NCBI GenBank assembly: GCA_028554755.1
Contig: JAPTOF010000002.1
Span: 32,108,501-32,172,500, forward strand
From: Cordia subcordata
Taxonomy: Eukaryota > Streptophyta > Magnoliopsida > Boraginales > Cordiaceae
Direction: 5' to 3'
Length of the DNA: 64,000 bases
The position numbers and the translations under genes are program-made. A model generated the notes under the pieces. That model worked only from the letters and a program-made list of their open reading frames with translations. It made no database searches and was not told the DNA's origin. Shown piece by piece: positions 1-12,969 of this stretch; the first letter of the stretch is position 1, and every line of letters begins with the position of its first letter.

Positions 1-436
1 AGATTGCGCGAGGTTGGTGGGTTATTGTGATTCAGACTTTGCGAGTGACCTTGATAAGAGAAGATCTCTGACGGGTTAGGTGTTTACTCTCTCTGGATGT
101 GCTATCAGTTGGAAAGCGACATTACGATCTCTCGTGGCATTGTCGACTACTGAAGCGGAGTACATGGCAATTGCAAAAGCTGTGAAGGAGGCCATGTGGT
201 TACAAGGCGTGGTTCGTGATCTTGGACTGCAGCAAGATACAAGTACAGTCTTTTGTGATAGCCAGAGTGCAATCCATCTGACGAAGAATCAGATGTATAA
301 TGAGAGGACTAAACACATTGATATCAGATATCATTTTATTAGAGATGTTGTCTCACAAGGAATCATATCAGTGCAGAAGATATCTACCCATGAGAATCCA
401 GCAGATATGATGACTAAGGTGGTTCCAATCAGCTAG
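1..436 (+). pseudogene. Ty1/copia retrotransposon RNase H, 3' end of pol (decayed)
   Basis: The C-terminal RNase H part of a copia polyprotein enters from the left edge of the window. Hallmarks in order are CDSDFAS, the WKA..R..VALSTTEAEY segment, CDSQSAIHL and a terminal ENPADMMTK motif, so the catalytic Asp, Glu and Asp residues remain recognisable. An in-frame TAG at 77-79 lies where this family has GYVF, so the reading frame is broken. The polypurine-like tract and LTR follow directly, which fixes this as the 3' end of an element whose body lies outside the window. Confidence 0.9.
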
Positions 437-555
437 TTTAAGCATTGCTTGGACTTGGTTGCTATTTGCGGTGCGGAGCAATGAGCTCTTAGAGGCAGTT
501 GGCTGCAGGGATAATGGTGTATTGATTGGAGCGAATACGTGCCAAGGTGGAGATT

Positions 556-887
556 TGTTGAATGTGGCCCGTATTCTTGGGCAACAAGAATAGCAGATTT
601 TCTTGTTAGCATATTACCTTATTCGCTTGTTACCTTTTGTAGCACATAATTAATTAGTTACCTTTTCTGCTTAATAGGTTTAGGAAACCTTTGCACTATA
701 AATATGTGGCAATACTCATTATGTTATGTGGGAGAGAGAAACCAAAGTGAGAGCCTTGTAGTATTCGTGATCAATAATAGAATTATTCTCTGCTGCCCGT
801 GGACGTAGGCTTTAAAGCCGAACCACGTAATTATTGTGTCCCTTATTTCTTCTCGTATTCTTCGTGTTTACATATTTTTCCCCAACA
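556..887 (+). repeat. 3' LTR of the left-edge copia element
   Basis: The LTR is bounded by TGTTG and CAACA, the inverted ends typical of copia LTRs. It lies 117 bp after the stop of the RNase H frame and is preceded by a purine-rich stretch (about 543-555). It contains a TATA-like ACTATAAATA near 697. The 5 bases after it (aatat, 888-892) would be the right-hand target duplication, but the left copy is off-window and cannot be compared. Confidence 0.8.
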
Positions 888-892
888 AATAT

Positions 893-1564
893 TAAGCTTA
901 GAAATCGGCTTTTAAGCCTCAAGTGTCTATTTCATGTGGCACAGAGAGAGAGAGAGAGAGAGAGGGACAAAACAACTTCTTCTGATGTTCCCCAGAGTTT
1001 GGCCCATTACCTTAAAATTAATGATGTTTGGTAATAAGCAACCTTTCCATAGGGTGCCAATATCTACTAGGTGTCTCTCTTTTACAACCCTATCAGTTTT
1101 GAGGAGACTAGATCTTCGATAGTAGGCATACAAGTTGTGAATTATATAGTTAGAGAATGTAACTAGACTAGTTACAATTGTGCGGATTTGATAATATAAT
1201 TATAATAGATAAAAAATTTTAAAAGGTTTATAGTTATTGAATCTTCTCGTGATATAGTATGTTGTCATTGCTCACTTGTGATATAAGTAAATTCCTCGAT
1301 TATGGTGGAGGATCCATGAAAGGTCATTGTCTTGTTTAACGGCCTGAGCTTAAAACAGTTGAGACAACATCAAAGATAGAAATATCAAGTCAAGGCATTT
1401 CGAATTAATTCTTGATAATGAGAACAAGAATATTGAAACTTGAATTCTTAAAAATTCATGTCTTTTTTGCTATAAACAACCAAACTAGACATCGGCGTTT
1501 AAGAAGAAATTTGAGCTAGAGATGCCCACAATATCTTAAAAAGATAAAAAGATGGTTTCCCAAG
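893..1564. other. Intergenic, with an (AG)n microsatellite
   Basis: I see no gene here. An uninterrupted (AG)11 microsatellite runs from 943 to 964. Short open frames across it are only the dinucleotide repeat read in different frames. Confidence 0.7.
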
Positions 1565-2169
1565 TAAGTATGTTAATAGTACCCCGCCCCGCCCTGTAGG
1601 GGTACCAGCAGCGTAGGGGCAGGGTTTTTGCACAAAAAACACCTGAGGCGGGGTGGGGTGGGGTAACCCGGCCCCGGTCTACCCCGGTATATATATGTAT
1701 GTATGTATGTAGATGCATATACATACATACATATATATATATATGTATGTATATTATATGTTATATTTAATAATTATGATTTTGAGCAAGTTTGGATTTA
1801 ATGTGTTATTGTTGTAAAATTATGTTGAATTTTAAGTATTAGAATTTGAATTTGATGTTTTAAGGTTTGGTGCATGATTTATGTTATTTTTTATTTATTT
1901 TTATCTCATTAAAAGGTAGGGATTTCACTTGATAGATAGGAGTTTAACAAGTAGGTCTTTTGTCTCGATATTATGACCCCTTTGACTTTTGTTGACAGGT
2001 ACCCCGTAGGTAGGAACATGGTGTAAAAAACACCGATAGGGACGGGGATGGTAGTCAGGAAAAAACTCCGGTATAGGTATAGAGGCGGGGTAGGGGCAGG
2101 TGGAAAAATATCAGATGCGGAATAAGGGTTTGTAAATCCCGCCCCTACCTCGCCCCATTGACATCCCTA
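1565..2169. mobile_element. Non-autonomous hAT-type element (605 bp)
   Basis: The ends are imperfect inverted repeats: TAAGTATGTTAATAG on the left, and the reverse complement of the right end gives TAGGGATGTCAATGG. Flanking 8-bp sequences ttcccaag (1557-1564) and ttcccagg (2170-2177) match at 7 of 8 positions, as expected for hAT target duplications. Both subterminal regions are full of CCCCGCC/GGGGCGG blocks (about 1580-1680 and 2040-2155), a known style of plant hAT MITEs. A TATG/TA microsatellite occupies 1688-1750. There is no transposase coding. Confidence 0.75.
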
Positions 2170-2177
2170 TTCCCAGG

Positions 2178-3220
2178 TAATGTGGCCAATCTAACCAGAA
2201 ACAGTTATAAGTTTGCGTTTTTTTATTCGTTGAAGAAACTTCATGCCATGACCCACTAATCCCAAATCTACCAGCCCAAGAGACTCCACCACATGTGGAC
2301 TGGCCCATTTTGTTGCATAGCGTTTTAAGTGCTAGCAATTGCCGAATGCCAAATTCGACCCAAACTGGGGTTTTCTTCATTTTGCAGAATTTTCTTTATT
2401 TTGGTCATTTGTTTTGTTTTGGGTGAGACTAACAAGGGATACGAGTGACACTTACTCCACAGAGAAATCAAAAATATTCGGACAAAGAAAAAGCTGATAA
2501 AAAGACAAGAGTGGGGTTTGATCTTTAAAATTGTTTGATGTTAGAAGAAGTAGACTAAGAATTTGGGTATTGTCGATTAAAATTTTTCTCTACTATTCTC
2601 TTCACATGCATCTAATTTATGGTTGGTTAATGAAAACACAATAATCTGGTAGAAGAAGCTTTTAGTCTATTATTGATGGACACTTCCTTCACTTCTTTAG
2701 CCTTCGTTGACTTTTAGTTCAAAACCTTAAATATATTTGATCTCAAAATTTATAATTTATCCATATAAAATAAATGGCTTCTTGGTGTGAACCTGAAATT
2801 TTGATCCATTTCTATCTTTTCTCTTGTGCATGGGTGTAATTCATTAGTATCTTGAAACACTCAAATACAAGTCGTGAAGTAATTTTAGCCATTTAATAAA
2901 ATTATTAGTTCTAGTGGTTAAGAACTCAAGCTTTCTTATTTTGAAAATTCATACTTATGATAAGAACAATATATATAACTCACTAGTTAACAAATCAAAG
3001 ATGTTAAGAACCAAGAATCTGAAATTCAACACAAAGAAAATAATATATGAGAACATGGAATTAGGTCGTGAAAGAAAAATAAGCCTGCACATAAATATTA
3101 TATAGAAGACATGCATACACGTGCATAAAACGCGATATTTGGATAAAAAATTAGAGGATAAAAAGAAAAATCATAATTTACGAAAAGACCACCACCCTCG
3201 CTTGCGCTGTTTTGTGTACA
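2178..3220. other. Intergenic, upstream of the asparaginase gene
   Basis: AT-rich sequence with no recognisable gene or repeat. The open frame at 2914-3105 is low-complexity and resembles nothing I know. Confidence 0.5.
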
Positions 3221-3228
3221 TATATATT
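3221..3228 (+). promoter_or_regulatory. Candidate TATA box of the asparaginase gene
   Basis: TATATATT lies about 120 bp before the ATG, in a normal position for a plant TATA box with a 5' leader of roughly 90 nt. No transcript evidence is available here. Confidence 0.4.
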
Positions 3229-3349
3229 CACGAGTAGAGAGGTAGGAAAAAAGAGCAACGGAAACAACTAAGTAATATTAAAAAAAAAAAAAAAAACCAA
3301 AAGCGTAGTGAAGAGTGGAGAGAGCGAAGGCGGGGAGAATAGTGAGGGA

Positions 3350-4914
3350 ATGGGTGGTTGGGCTATAGCGGTGCACGGTGGTGCTGGTGTGGACCCCAAC
3401 CTGTCATTAGAAACACAACAACGAGCGAAACAACTCCTCACTCGATGCCTTGAAATTGGCATCTCCGCTCTTCGCTCCTCCCTCCCTGCCATTGATGTTG
3501 TTGAACTTGTTGTAAGTCATTTTCACAATCACCCTTTTCTCTCTTCAATCTCTTCTTAATTTTCTTCATCAACATTTTTCTTTATTGTTGTATTTTTTTT
3601 TTTTTACCTTTTCTTTTTGGTGCATGCTATGTTACACGACAAAAAGAAATTTCTGGTCTTTTTTTTTCCCTCTATTCAGGAGGTAACGTAAAAAAGTAGT
3701 TGTTGATAATTTTAAGAGACGAGCTCCTCTAACATCGTTCTTTAACAATCCTCTAATTGCTTTTGGTGGGTCTTCCAAAATTGAATTCCAAGTGGTAGTG
3801 TTAGACTAAAATTCACCACCCAATCCAAACATTATTAATTTGTTTGTTTGAGTTTTATGTAGGTAAGACAACTAGAAATTGATCCTCTATTTAATTCCGG
3901 CCGTGGATCTGCACTAACCGAGAAAGGAACGGTCGAGATGGAGGCCAGCATCATGGATGGTCCTGGACGGCGGTGTGGAGCCGTTTCAGGCATCACCACC
4001 GTGAAGAACCCCATTTCTCTCGCCCGCCTCGTCATGGATAAATCCCCTCATTCCTATCTCGCCTTCTCTGGTGCTGAAGAATTTGCCGAAAAACATGTAC
4101 GTATTTTTCCATTCTTCTATGAATCTAATACTCGTAATCCTTTTATGTCACTTTTCTACCAGTGTTAAATAAAGATGGTCTTTATTATAGGGTGTGGAGA
4201 TGGTGGATAAAGAATACTTCATTACCAAGGATAACGTGGAGATGCTAAAATTGGCTAAACAAGCCAACGCCATCCTGGTACCTGAACATCTGCATTAAGA
4301 TCTTTTACGTAAATGGTTATTAAACTTTGATAAGATAATCAAACTGATAAAATAAATAAATTTTGGTAAATTGTTATTACATCTGATCTATGATTGCTTT
4401 TGGATGGGAGCAGTATGATTACAGGACTCCAACGGGTGGATTGGAATCTTGTGGTGTTGCGAGCAACGAGAATCCAATAAAAATGAACGGGTTACCAATA
4501 GGCGTGTACGCGCCGGAGACGGTGGGGTGCGCGGTGGTGGACAGCCAAGGCAGGTGCGCTGCAGCCACATCAACCGGCGGGCTCATGAACAAAATGAGTG
4601 GCCGGATCGGGGACTCGCCCCTGATCGGAGCGGGGACCTATGCATGTGAGCTGTGTGGAGTGTCATGCACAGGGGAGGGGGAGGCCATCATACGTGGCAC
4701 GCTGGCTCGTGACGTGGCAGCATTGATGGAGTACAAGGGGTTGGGCCTGAAAGAAGCAGTGGACTTTGTGATCAAGAAAAGGCTAGACCACGGAAAGGCT
4801 GGGCTGATAGCAGTGTCCAGCAACGGCGAAGTGGCTTGTGGTTTTAATTGTGTAGGGATGTTTAGAGGGTGTGCCACTGAGGATGGATTCTTGGAAGTTG
4901 GCATTTGGGAGTAG
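3350..4914 (+). CDS. Plant-type L-asparaginase / isoaspartyl peptidase, 4 exons
   Basis: Exons 3350-3511, 3863-4096, 4191-4277 and 4414-4914 (stop included) join in phase 0 at GT-AG borders to give about 327 residues. The family are Ntn hydrolases that release aspartate and ammonia from asparagine and cleave isoaspartyl peptides; in plants they mobilise asparagine nitrogen in the cytosol. Visible hallmarks are [11 protein letters not shown] at the N-terminus, [11 protein letters not shown] (about 61-71), METSIMDG-like METS region (here MEASIMDG), [24 protein letters not shown] with the expected self-cleaving nucleophile Thr at about residue 197, TSTGGLMNK, and [12 protein letters not shown]. 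The C-terminus [11 protein letters not shown] fits the potassium-independent plant type (At5g08100-like). The first ATG of the conserved frame was chosen, since upstream in-frame sequence lacks an ATG. No disruption is seen. The segment after the third intron ([15 protein letters not shown]) diverges from the family more than the rest. Confidence 0.95.
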
Positions 4915-5656
4915 GCTTTTATTTTGTAAATACAAAAAATACAAAAAATAAATAAAAATACACTATGCTTTGGTTAATTCTTCAAGTTGTTTACACAAGT
5001 GTTTGGTTTCGTTTAACACTTTTCTCGTTCTAGTGTTTACAAAATGCTATTTTCACCAACCATAACATCTGAAAAAACAACCACCATCTAAATTTTAAAA
5101 GTAAATAAAATTCGTGTCTATTATGCACACTACCGTAATCGTAACCATAACCCTTGAACATCAAAAAGAAAAACAAAAAAGGAAATTAAATAATTAACAA
5201 ATATGGTACAATACATTAGGATTGAAATGTCTACGCTTTGTGTAGCATTTTTTGTGCTGTGTTTGGAATAAGTTTATTATAAGATGCTTATTTTATTGAG
5301 GCGAAAAAGGCAATGTTCATTTAGCGTGTTCGGATTGAACTTATTTTAAATTGCTTATCTTATAGAAATGAAGAGATATTATAAGATTTAAGATATTTTA
5401 TCACATGTGTCATATTAAAATTCAAAATAGACTATACATTTTTTGCCGAATAAACAAAATTTCATTAATTAGTTAACGTGTCAAAATTACAAAAATTACT
5501 TTAATCTTATAATATATATAAGCAATCTATCATTATTTTATTTTTTGGAAATATAAAAATAAGACATCGTAAATTCAAAACAAACTATACTTTTTTATAT
5601 AAAATGCATCTTGTAGTAAGCATATACCAAATGAAGCAACTTCTTCATTTATCTTT
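4915..5656. other. Intergenic, with MITE-like end motifs
   Basis: The 3' flank of the asparaginase gene. From about 5258 two similar end-like motifs occur, GTGTTTGGAATAAGTTTATT and GTGTTCGGATTGAACTTATT (about 5319), both followed by TTGCTTAT- or ATGCTTAT-type sequence. A single related end occurs at about 27040. They suggest a nested or truncated MITE whose borders I could not fix. No gene is seen. Confidence 0.4.
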
Positions 5657-6013
5657 GAGTAAATTGCATATTATCCATTTGTATTTTGACTTATGTGTAC
5701 CATACAATGTAGTATTAAAACTAGCTAATTATTTCCTTATACTCTAACCTGTGTGTACCATATTTTCTTGTAGTATAAAAACTAGCTAATTACCTCCTGA
5801 AGTTCTTAAAAGTGTACAAAATACCCTCTGAAATATATGACAACAAGTTAGTATTTTGTACACTTTGAAAAACTTTAGGGGATAATTAGTTAATTTTGAT
5901 ACTATAGGGAAATAAAGTACACATAAGTCAGAGTACAAGGAGTAATTAGTTAGTTTTAATAGGAATATGATACACATAAATTAAAGTACAGAAAGATAAT
6001 ATGTAATTTACTC
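5657..6013. mobile_element. Mutator-like MITE, copy A (357 bp)
   Basis: The element starts GAGTAAATTGCATATTATCC, and its end reads as the reverse complement (GATAATATGTAATTTACTC), so it is a long imperfect palindrome. Its interior repeats phrases such as AAAACTAGCTAATTA in both orientations. The 9 bp on either side (tttatcttt and ctgatcctt) agree at 6 of 9 positions, a weak match for a Mutator-type duplication. A second copy lies at 24905-25322. It has no coding capacity. Confidence 0.65.
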
Positions 6014-6726
6014 CTGATCCTTTCACATTCTTGCTCGCACATCACAGATAAAAAGTTAACCTGCTCTTTAACAAAAGAGAAAAAGAAAAAGTCACAAAAA
6101 CAAAAAGTTGGATATCAACATAACGTTATTGTCCATGCTGAATGAATACTGAAAAGGTTAGCGTACAAGTCTCACTCACCTTTGAGGTATTCATGATTCT
6201 GAGGAGTTAGCGACAGCCTTGATCAAGAAAATCAAAGGGCTCGACATGTAGCAGGTGGACAAGCTGATCTGTACTGCCCTTGCGTCTATGGTTGCGTCAT
6301 GATTTGGGGTTTTAATGTTAAGTGAAATTGAGACTAAACCTCAGTATTTGGGCTCGGAACATTACTATCTCGTTTGTTATAAATTTGTCGTTAACAGAGA
6401 TATTTATTGTACATACGAATAGGAAGGGTATGCTATATATTTGATTTTATTTACGTTGTGCACTTTCCATCGGCACACTTCACCCACCAGTCATGATTTC
6501 ACTTCGAAAGTTATTCCATACAAGAAAGTGAAACAGCTAGTAAAAAGGCAAAAGAATATCAGCAACTCAGCATACTCTAATCTAGGAGAACAACATTGGT
6601 CATCTTTGATTTTTTTTTTTAATAAAAAAAAATACTTTATTCTTCTGTGTCTAAGATGTTGCCAAATCTTGCGTGCTCCGAAAGAGTTACATAAATTAGA
6701 TGAAATGGTTGTCTGTATACTTTGAA
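6014..6726. other. Intergenic, 3' flank of the SASA esterase gene
   Basis: No gene is recognised. A 94-codon open frame at 6441-6725 is low-complexity and shows no known motif. The last part probably includes the 3' UTR of the minus-strand esterase gene. Confidence 0.45.
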
Positions 6727-7919
6727 TTAGAAGACAGAAAACATTAATCTAAAAGTATTCATCAGCAAAAAGTCAAATGCAAAATTGTGGTATCTTCTTG
6801 GGGCGTGATTTTGTACAGGGAGTGGCACTGTTGTTGGATGGAAGGCATTAGCCAACATTTCACCAAGTTGGACCTGCGAAGGAGTGGTCAGATGCAACTC
6901 ATCAGGCTCCAGCAGCAATCCCATGGCATCAACACTTCTCACATTTGGAAGATCCATTCCTAATTGGGTTTGCCTTACCATCTCCACGTATGGCCCTCCT
7001 GATGCTATTGCCACCTGCGCCACCATAACCAAACAAATTTTTAGGAAACAAGCCCCATTCCCACCTTAGTTGTCCAGGTCCCATATCTGTAATATCCAAA
7101 TAATTACTGTACCTATAATACTAGTCTCGCTTATGGTACGGGCCTGGCATCTGAGCTCGGAAGCATGACATTATCAATCATATTGGTAAAGACATGGGAA
7201 AATTTGCATTTATTGACGCATTCGTTACTAAATCAACGACATACACATTTCTTAAAACGTTTTAGTGATAAAATGATGTCTATCTCATGTCAAAAATGCT
7301 TTTTCATGAATTAAGATTTTACCAGGATCACGGGAAGTGCCGGGGCCTGGAGATCGGCACGAACATGATTGACAAACCTATACAATCTCTTCTTGTAGAG
7401 CTTGGCATCTTCAATATATTCCGAGTCCCTCTCCCCTTGATACCATAGAAGTGCTCGGAGGGTCCCACCACTTTGCAGCGCTGCCCTTGTTCTACTAATC
7501 AGTTGGTTGTAGAGGTGGCTGCCGCGACCCCATTCGCTAATATTTGTTCCTCCAACGGCACAAGGGACCAGACCAATGACTCCAAAGCTCGGGTCTTTAT
7601 TCAATACCGAATTGGCAAACGCCATTCCGGGGCCGACCCCACAAGTCCTGCTCCAATCTATGTCTTGATGCAGCGGCTCCTGAGCCTCCACCCAGGTGAG
7701 CTTTGCATCGAGCCGGAAAATCGACGGATTTGGCCGGCATTGAGGAGGGACGACACCATCCCAGGTGTTGTTGATTACGCCGCCGCGGCCGGCCATGTTA
7801 CTCTGGCCGGCTAATATGAATATGTTGGTGATCTGGGAAATTGAGCCGTCGAACGCCGCATCTGCAATGCTCACCAACCCGGCGTAGGCAAAAAACATCC
7901 ATCGAATAAGGGTGAGCAT
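6727..7919 (-). CDS. SASA-domain carbohydrate esterase, 2 exons
   Basis: On the minus strand, exon 1 is 7919-7323 and exon 2 is 7014-6727, joined in phase 0 over a GT-AG intron (7322-7015), giving about 294 residues. It resembles the plant At4g34215-type proteins, SGNH-like esterases proposed to remove acetyl groups from carbohydrates. Visible signatures are ILAGQSNMAGRGG with nucleophile Ser40, a conserved PCAVGGTNISEW block (about 119-130), WYQGERDS (159-166), and PDELHLTT carrying the probable catalytic Asp237 and His240. The first ~22 residues are hydrophobic and end in ADAAFDG, consistent with a signal peptide and secretion. About 35 residues follow the usual family end (LANAF) and finish in a hydrophobic tail, which is unusual; an unseen extra intron or a stop-loss could explain it. 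The substrate is unknown. Confidence 0.88.
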
Positions 7920-10900
7920 CGTTTTCCACGGGGAACGTATAGCAAGTGGAAGGCTTACCGTGTGGATGTGCGGGGTTGGTTAGACCATTCTGAAAGCAAG
8001 CAGATTCCTCAAGGTAAAATACACACCAAACTAGTAGTCAATTAGAAAACTTAGTGCATCAACGACTTTTTGAGCTCTTACCTATTTCAAATTTTAATAT
8101 TGGAAAGTTATTGATTGCAAGATTTATATAACTGTAATAAGAAAGTCGCCGGAAGCTTCTATAGAATTTTCTATACCTACTATTATTATAAGAAACATAA
8201 TACAACTAGGAAATAATAGCGAAATAGTAAAATGTATCAGTAACATGTGTTTAGTTGCCAACTAAACCTCACAGGCCATAGAATTCAAGTACAGCCAATA
8301 GAAGAGAAATAAACATCTTCATGCTTGTTTAGGATTTTTCAGTGACCAAGCTGCCCTGGCCCTTATTTGCAGGCAACAAACATTAGGCTAGAAGTAGGAG
8401 TAAATCCAAGATTTTTGTTTAATCTGGAAAACCACTTAATATATTCGTCCTTGGCAAGAAGCTTTTTCCATGCAAAAGATGCAGTTATCTGCTTACAACT
8501 CGTCTGGGTTGATTTTTAGGAAAAGATTTTTTGCATAATCTCAGAAAAGATTTTTTGAACTATTTTTGCATGATTTTAGAACTGAATACATTTTTAATAA
8601 AGTTCAAAATCTTTTACCCTTAGAACGAAGCTCAACGTTGTAACTTACTTTTTAAAACCAATTCGACCACTTACCGTAAAACAAATATTCTTTTACGAAA
8701 AAAAATTATTTATTAATAAAAACCAATCCAAACAAACTTCGAATACCTCATTCTCTTCTTTTGTGTCTTACCATCTCTCAACTCCCACCGAATCTAAATA
8801 TGGAGGGTGTTGCCAATGCTTATTTTGGACATCTGTAAAGACATTTATAAAAAGTTTAGTAAATTACTTTTTTATTTTCAATGTCCGTAGACACCCAAAA
8901 TTATTTTTTATTTTATTTTAAATGTGCGTAGACACCCAAACAAACACAACCAAATAGCCTATAGCTTAAGATCCAAGAATATTGAACCTGGATACACCAA
9001 CTCCAATTGTCAAAAGAGCCCATTAGTTGTAAGACACACTATTTTAGAGACAATCATGATTAGATTTGATCTCAGATCCAGTCAAGGTAGCTTTTTGATG
9101 TGCGTGTCCAAACACATGCGAAAAGTGCCATTACGTGGATGGAGGAGCCACACTCGCTAATCTTGCGATTTATGCTTACATCAAATGTAGGTAGCTGCCT
9201 TCTTGTGAAATTTAGCATTCCTAATCCAAAAAAAATCACGATGCTGTCGTAATAGGTCATAAGTTGGACCGCGTCTATTATATTTCCAAGTTTTTATCAA
9301 GATTGTGAGTTGCCAAATACGTAATTATTTGTTGAAGCGAAAAATTACTTCAAATTTTGGCAAATTTAGTTGATTGATGTGGCAGAACTTGCGTACATAT
9401 GAGGCCCGCGTATACTCTTTCAGTAGATGAGATCGAATGTGAGATTAGTGGATGGTCGCTATCAAATTATCCAGTTCTTTCTCTCAAAGAGCTTTCCTAA
9501 GGTTTGGCTTTCTTCAAATGGACAGCAAAACATGTACGTGATTAATGCATGCCACCAAGAGGTGCTAACGACATTGCATTACCCAAACTTAAAACATATG
9601 ATTAGAATTAAATAAAGCCAGGCATATTAATACGAGCTCTCTGTTTAGGACAAGATAAAATATAAACCACCTAAAAACAAGAGTCAAAAAGATTTCAAAA
9701 CTCGTACCGGGTGGCATATGGGTTACATGGTTGTTTAGTGAAGAATGCAAGGAGCATGTGTTGCTGACAAACCCCTGGGGTTCAAATTAACCATGTGTAT
9801 CGTGAAACAAATGAATATGTGGATTGACTAACAAACTTTGGACTTTACTTTCCTTTGGGTTGTCATCATTTGAACGAGCCTCAAGAGAATCTTCGATGAA
9901 CGTTACACAAAGATTATAGGGAGGTTTCGGCCCCTAGATTTGTTCTGAATGTTAATGGCTTTGTCTCCCTTAGAAACAAAAAAGGCCAGAGAAAACTGAA
10001 ATAGAGCTGGACGGGTTGAATTTTGAACTGTTTGTTTGGATCAGGTTGCGAGTCATGTGAGGGTCGGTTTCAGCGGATTTGCCGCCGTGGACAGGCCCAT
10101 CCTATAGGAGTTATTGAGATTCACATTCGGAACACTGGACCATCTGATCCAATCGAACGGCCCAAAAGAACAACCAAGGGGACCTTCTAATATATTTACT
10201 CGGTAATTGTGAATATTTTCCGTTTCTCCACCTTGTAGATAGGCCAATGGATAAATAAGAGAAAATTATAAAAATTAATATTTACGAATTTCTCTTTTTT
10301 ATCTATTTACTCATGTCATTTTGTAACACTGTATTTTATAATACTGCATCTTTCTTATAAATTACGAAACTTAATTATCTAGGAAACTATATTATTAGGT
10401 CCTCTATTTTTTTTTCTTTTTTCGTTTTTTTTTTGGTGTCTGCGCGCTTTTGTTGGGGAAAAGAATATTGACAAAACAAATTTGTCTGAACCACTTTATT
10501 TCTTTTTGTCAAAGACACTTTTATTAGTCCAAAATACTTGTTTTCCGGATCAACCTTAATAATGCATGCAGCTCATCTAATGATAAGCCTAGTCCGAATT
10601 ATTGGGGTACGGCACTATCAAACCCAAGCAAAATATATATAATTCTAACAACACCAACCTTGACCGAGTCAATTACGTTTATCATGGAACAAATTTTTGG
10701 TTTGCCTTAAATAAGTTGAATGTTTCTCAAGTGGGTCAACCAATCGGAATTAAACCGTGAAGGAAAAAGCTATTTGATACCACCGATCGAAGCATTTGAC
10801 AAGACTCCACTTTCATCCCCTTCATTTGAATCAAATAATTTAACAATTTCTAGGAGGTTCTTGCTAGCAAATATTATAAGATATAGAAACGTGTGGAACA

Positions 10901-12969
10901 TATATTGTTAGGACAAATCATCCACTTAACAATAGAATAATTTTTTTGTTTGAATAGACTTATTTTCAATTTAAAGTTCAAAGCTTATTTTAATTGTTAA
11001 ATATTTTATAAGAAATAAATATTCCATATAATAAAATTAATTCAAAAAAGTACAGTGGAAAAGAAATTTTTTCTTCATCAAGTTCCACTTCATTCTAATA
11101 AGATACAAGCAATTAGGATAAATAACTTAGAAGACTCGTAATAAATACTACTCTCTTTTTTTTAACCTTAAAACTACAAATAAAACAAATATCTTCTATG
11201 CGACATTAATCTTATTCAACGGTTGGTTAGTTGTAATCCACTCAATAACTTACTTGAAAGGGAGGCTGTAAAGTAATTAGAGTGTTTCAAGGGGAAAAGG
11301 AATAGAAAAAAGAGGAGACAAACGCCCCACAAATTAGACGAGCAAAAGCAATTGTTTGACAAATGACAAAATATGTGATTAAAATAAAATAAAAGAAAAA
11401 AAGAAAATTAAGCGTCTTGGTAGCGGCGGATTCTTTGATAGAGGCCGTTTGTTTAGTTATTTATAATGGTGAGGGAGGAGGCGTGTGTGGCTTATATTGC
11501 TGCATACAAAATTAAAGTGAGTCACATGAACCACGACAAGTCACATCTGTTTCTGTGCGTGGATACTAATGACCGACCCAACTAATCCAATTTGGTGGTT
11601 ATTGGTTGCATACGTGTTGTATTAAAAATCTTAGCTAGATATTTATGGCATCTATGGTCCACCATTTTCGCACGTTTACATCACAACTTGACACTACTAA
11701 ACTCATTGCCGCATTTGTCAATGACTGGCTCGTATCTCACCATACATTTTGTGAGTTAATTTGTTTTTTAATTACAAATTTTAAATTTGATTAAATTAAT
11801 TTATTTTTAATGATAGACAATAAATTTCGTTATAAGTATTTGAAACCCATAAACGAATATTGCGGATATGTGCCTGTCGTTTTATAACATGTATGTTCAT
11901 GAAGGTTATTTAAAGATCAGTATATTATTTTGTGAAATAAGACGAGTACGAATGTTACAAAGAATAAAACAGGTGAAAACGGACGAAATAGAAGATCAAG
12001 TGATTACTAGGTCTACGCAACACTTTGGAGGGATTAAGTTTTGTGATTGACCAGATTTTAGTTGTAGTTGTTCTAATCTAATTTTTCACTTTATATGTGT
12101 GTGTGTGTGTGTGTATATATATATACTATTGTGCTGGAAATTGTTAAAAAATAGAGATTTTATAGATTATGGGTTGATTTTTTCTTAATATCAGATAATG
12201 AGTTTACTTGAATTTACTTATTTTTAATAGTAGATGATAAATTCACTTATTAATTTTTAAAATTCACAAATATATTTTGTTTTTTTAAGTATTAATTGAT
12301 CAATAATTAAACTTTCCAGCTAAAAATAACAATATATGCATATCATAGATAACAAATAATATAATAATGCCTTAGTTGATAATGAATTGAAGATCACCAT
12401 ATAGACATTGATTTGCTTTATAGATGAAGTAAACCAGTGCTAAAAGAAAATTGGAAAAAGTTAAAGGCAATCAAACTCCTAGAGTTACTTAGCGAAAAAA
12501 GAAAGAGAGGGTGAAAAAAAATTCTAATCTCCTAGAGTTCTTCTGTTCCAAATGCACGCTTGAGTCAGTGTGAAAGATGGACATCTTTGTCTCATTAGTT
12601 TTGGCAAAAGTCGTCAGAAGCACCAGCTCATATTTCACCATAGCAATCATTTAGCAGAAACCAAACGTGGGCAAAATTCTTTTCTTAATCTTCTTGCTTG
12701 TTTCTTGCTTCACAGCTAAGGTAAGAAACAAAAAATTAACTAAACTTCAGCTAATCTTTTTATGGTCTTTTCCTTTCTCTCTTCTCTCGTTTGGGTAAAG
12801 TATCCTTCCTCGCTACGATTCTTCCCAGAACCCATTGTCAACAGCCGAAAGATTAGGTGATATGGTTGGATAATAACAGCTACTTGACTCCTTGTAATTG
12901 CAAATTTATATCTTGTGACCAGAAAAGGGAAAAAAGAAAGGCTTATATCCTTTCGTTATGCATGCGCGC
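7920..12969. other. Long intergenic region
   Basis: Five kilobases with no supportable gene. A possible MITE related to the TTA-type family lies at about 8500-8738 (it ends in CCAATCCAAACAAAC), but its left end is weak. A (GT)n(AT)n microsatellite occurs at about 12097-12125. The rest is AT-rich and unrecognised. Confidence 0.5.

Noticed and set aside
6120..6340. Possible small conserved exon near KIKGLD-like translation
   Set aside because: Short, interrupted by stops in all frames, and the resemblance was not specific to any family.
9710..9800. tRNA-like stretch (GGCATATGGGTTACATGG ... GGGGTTCAAATTAACC)
   Set aside because: It has box-like phrases, but the arms do not pair into a cloverleaf and there is no A-tail, so neither a tRNA nor a SINE is supported.
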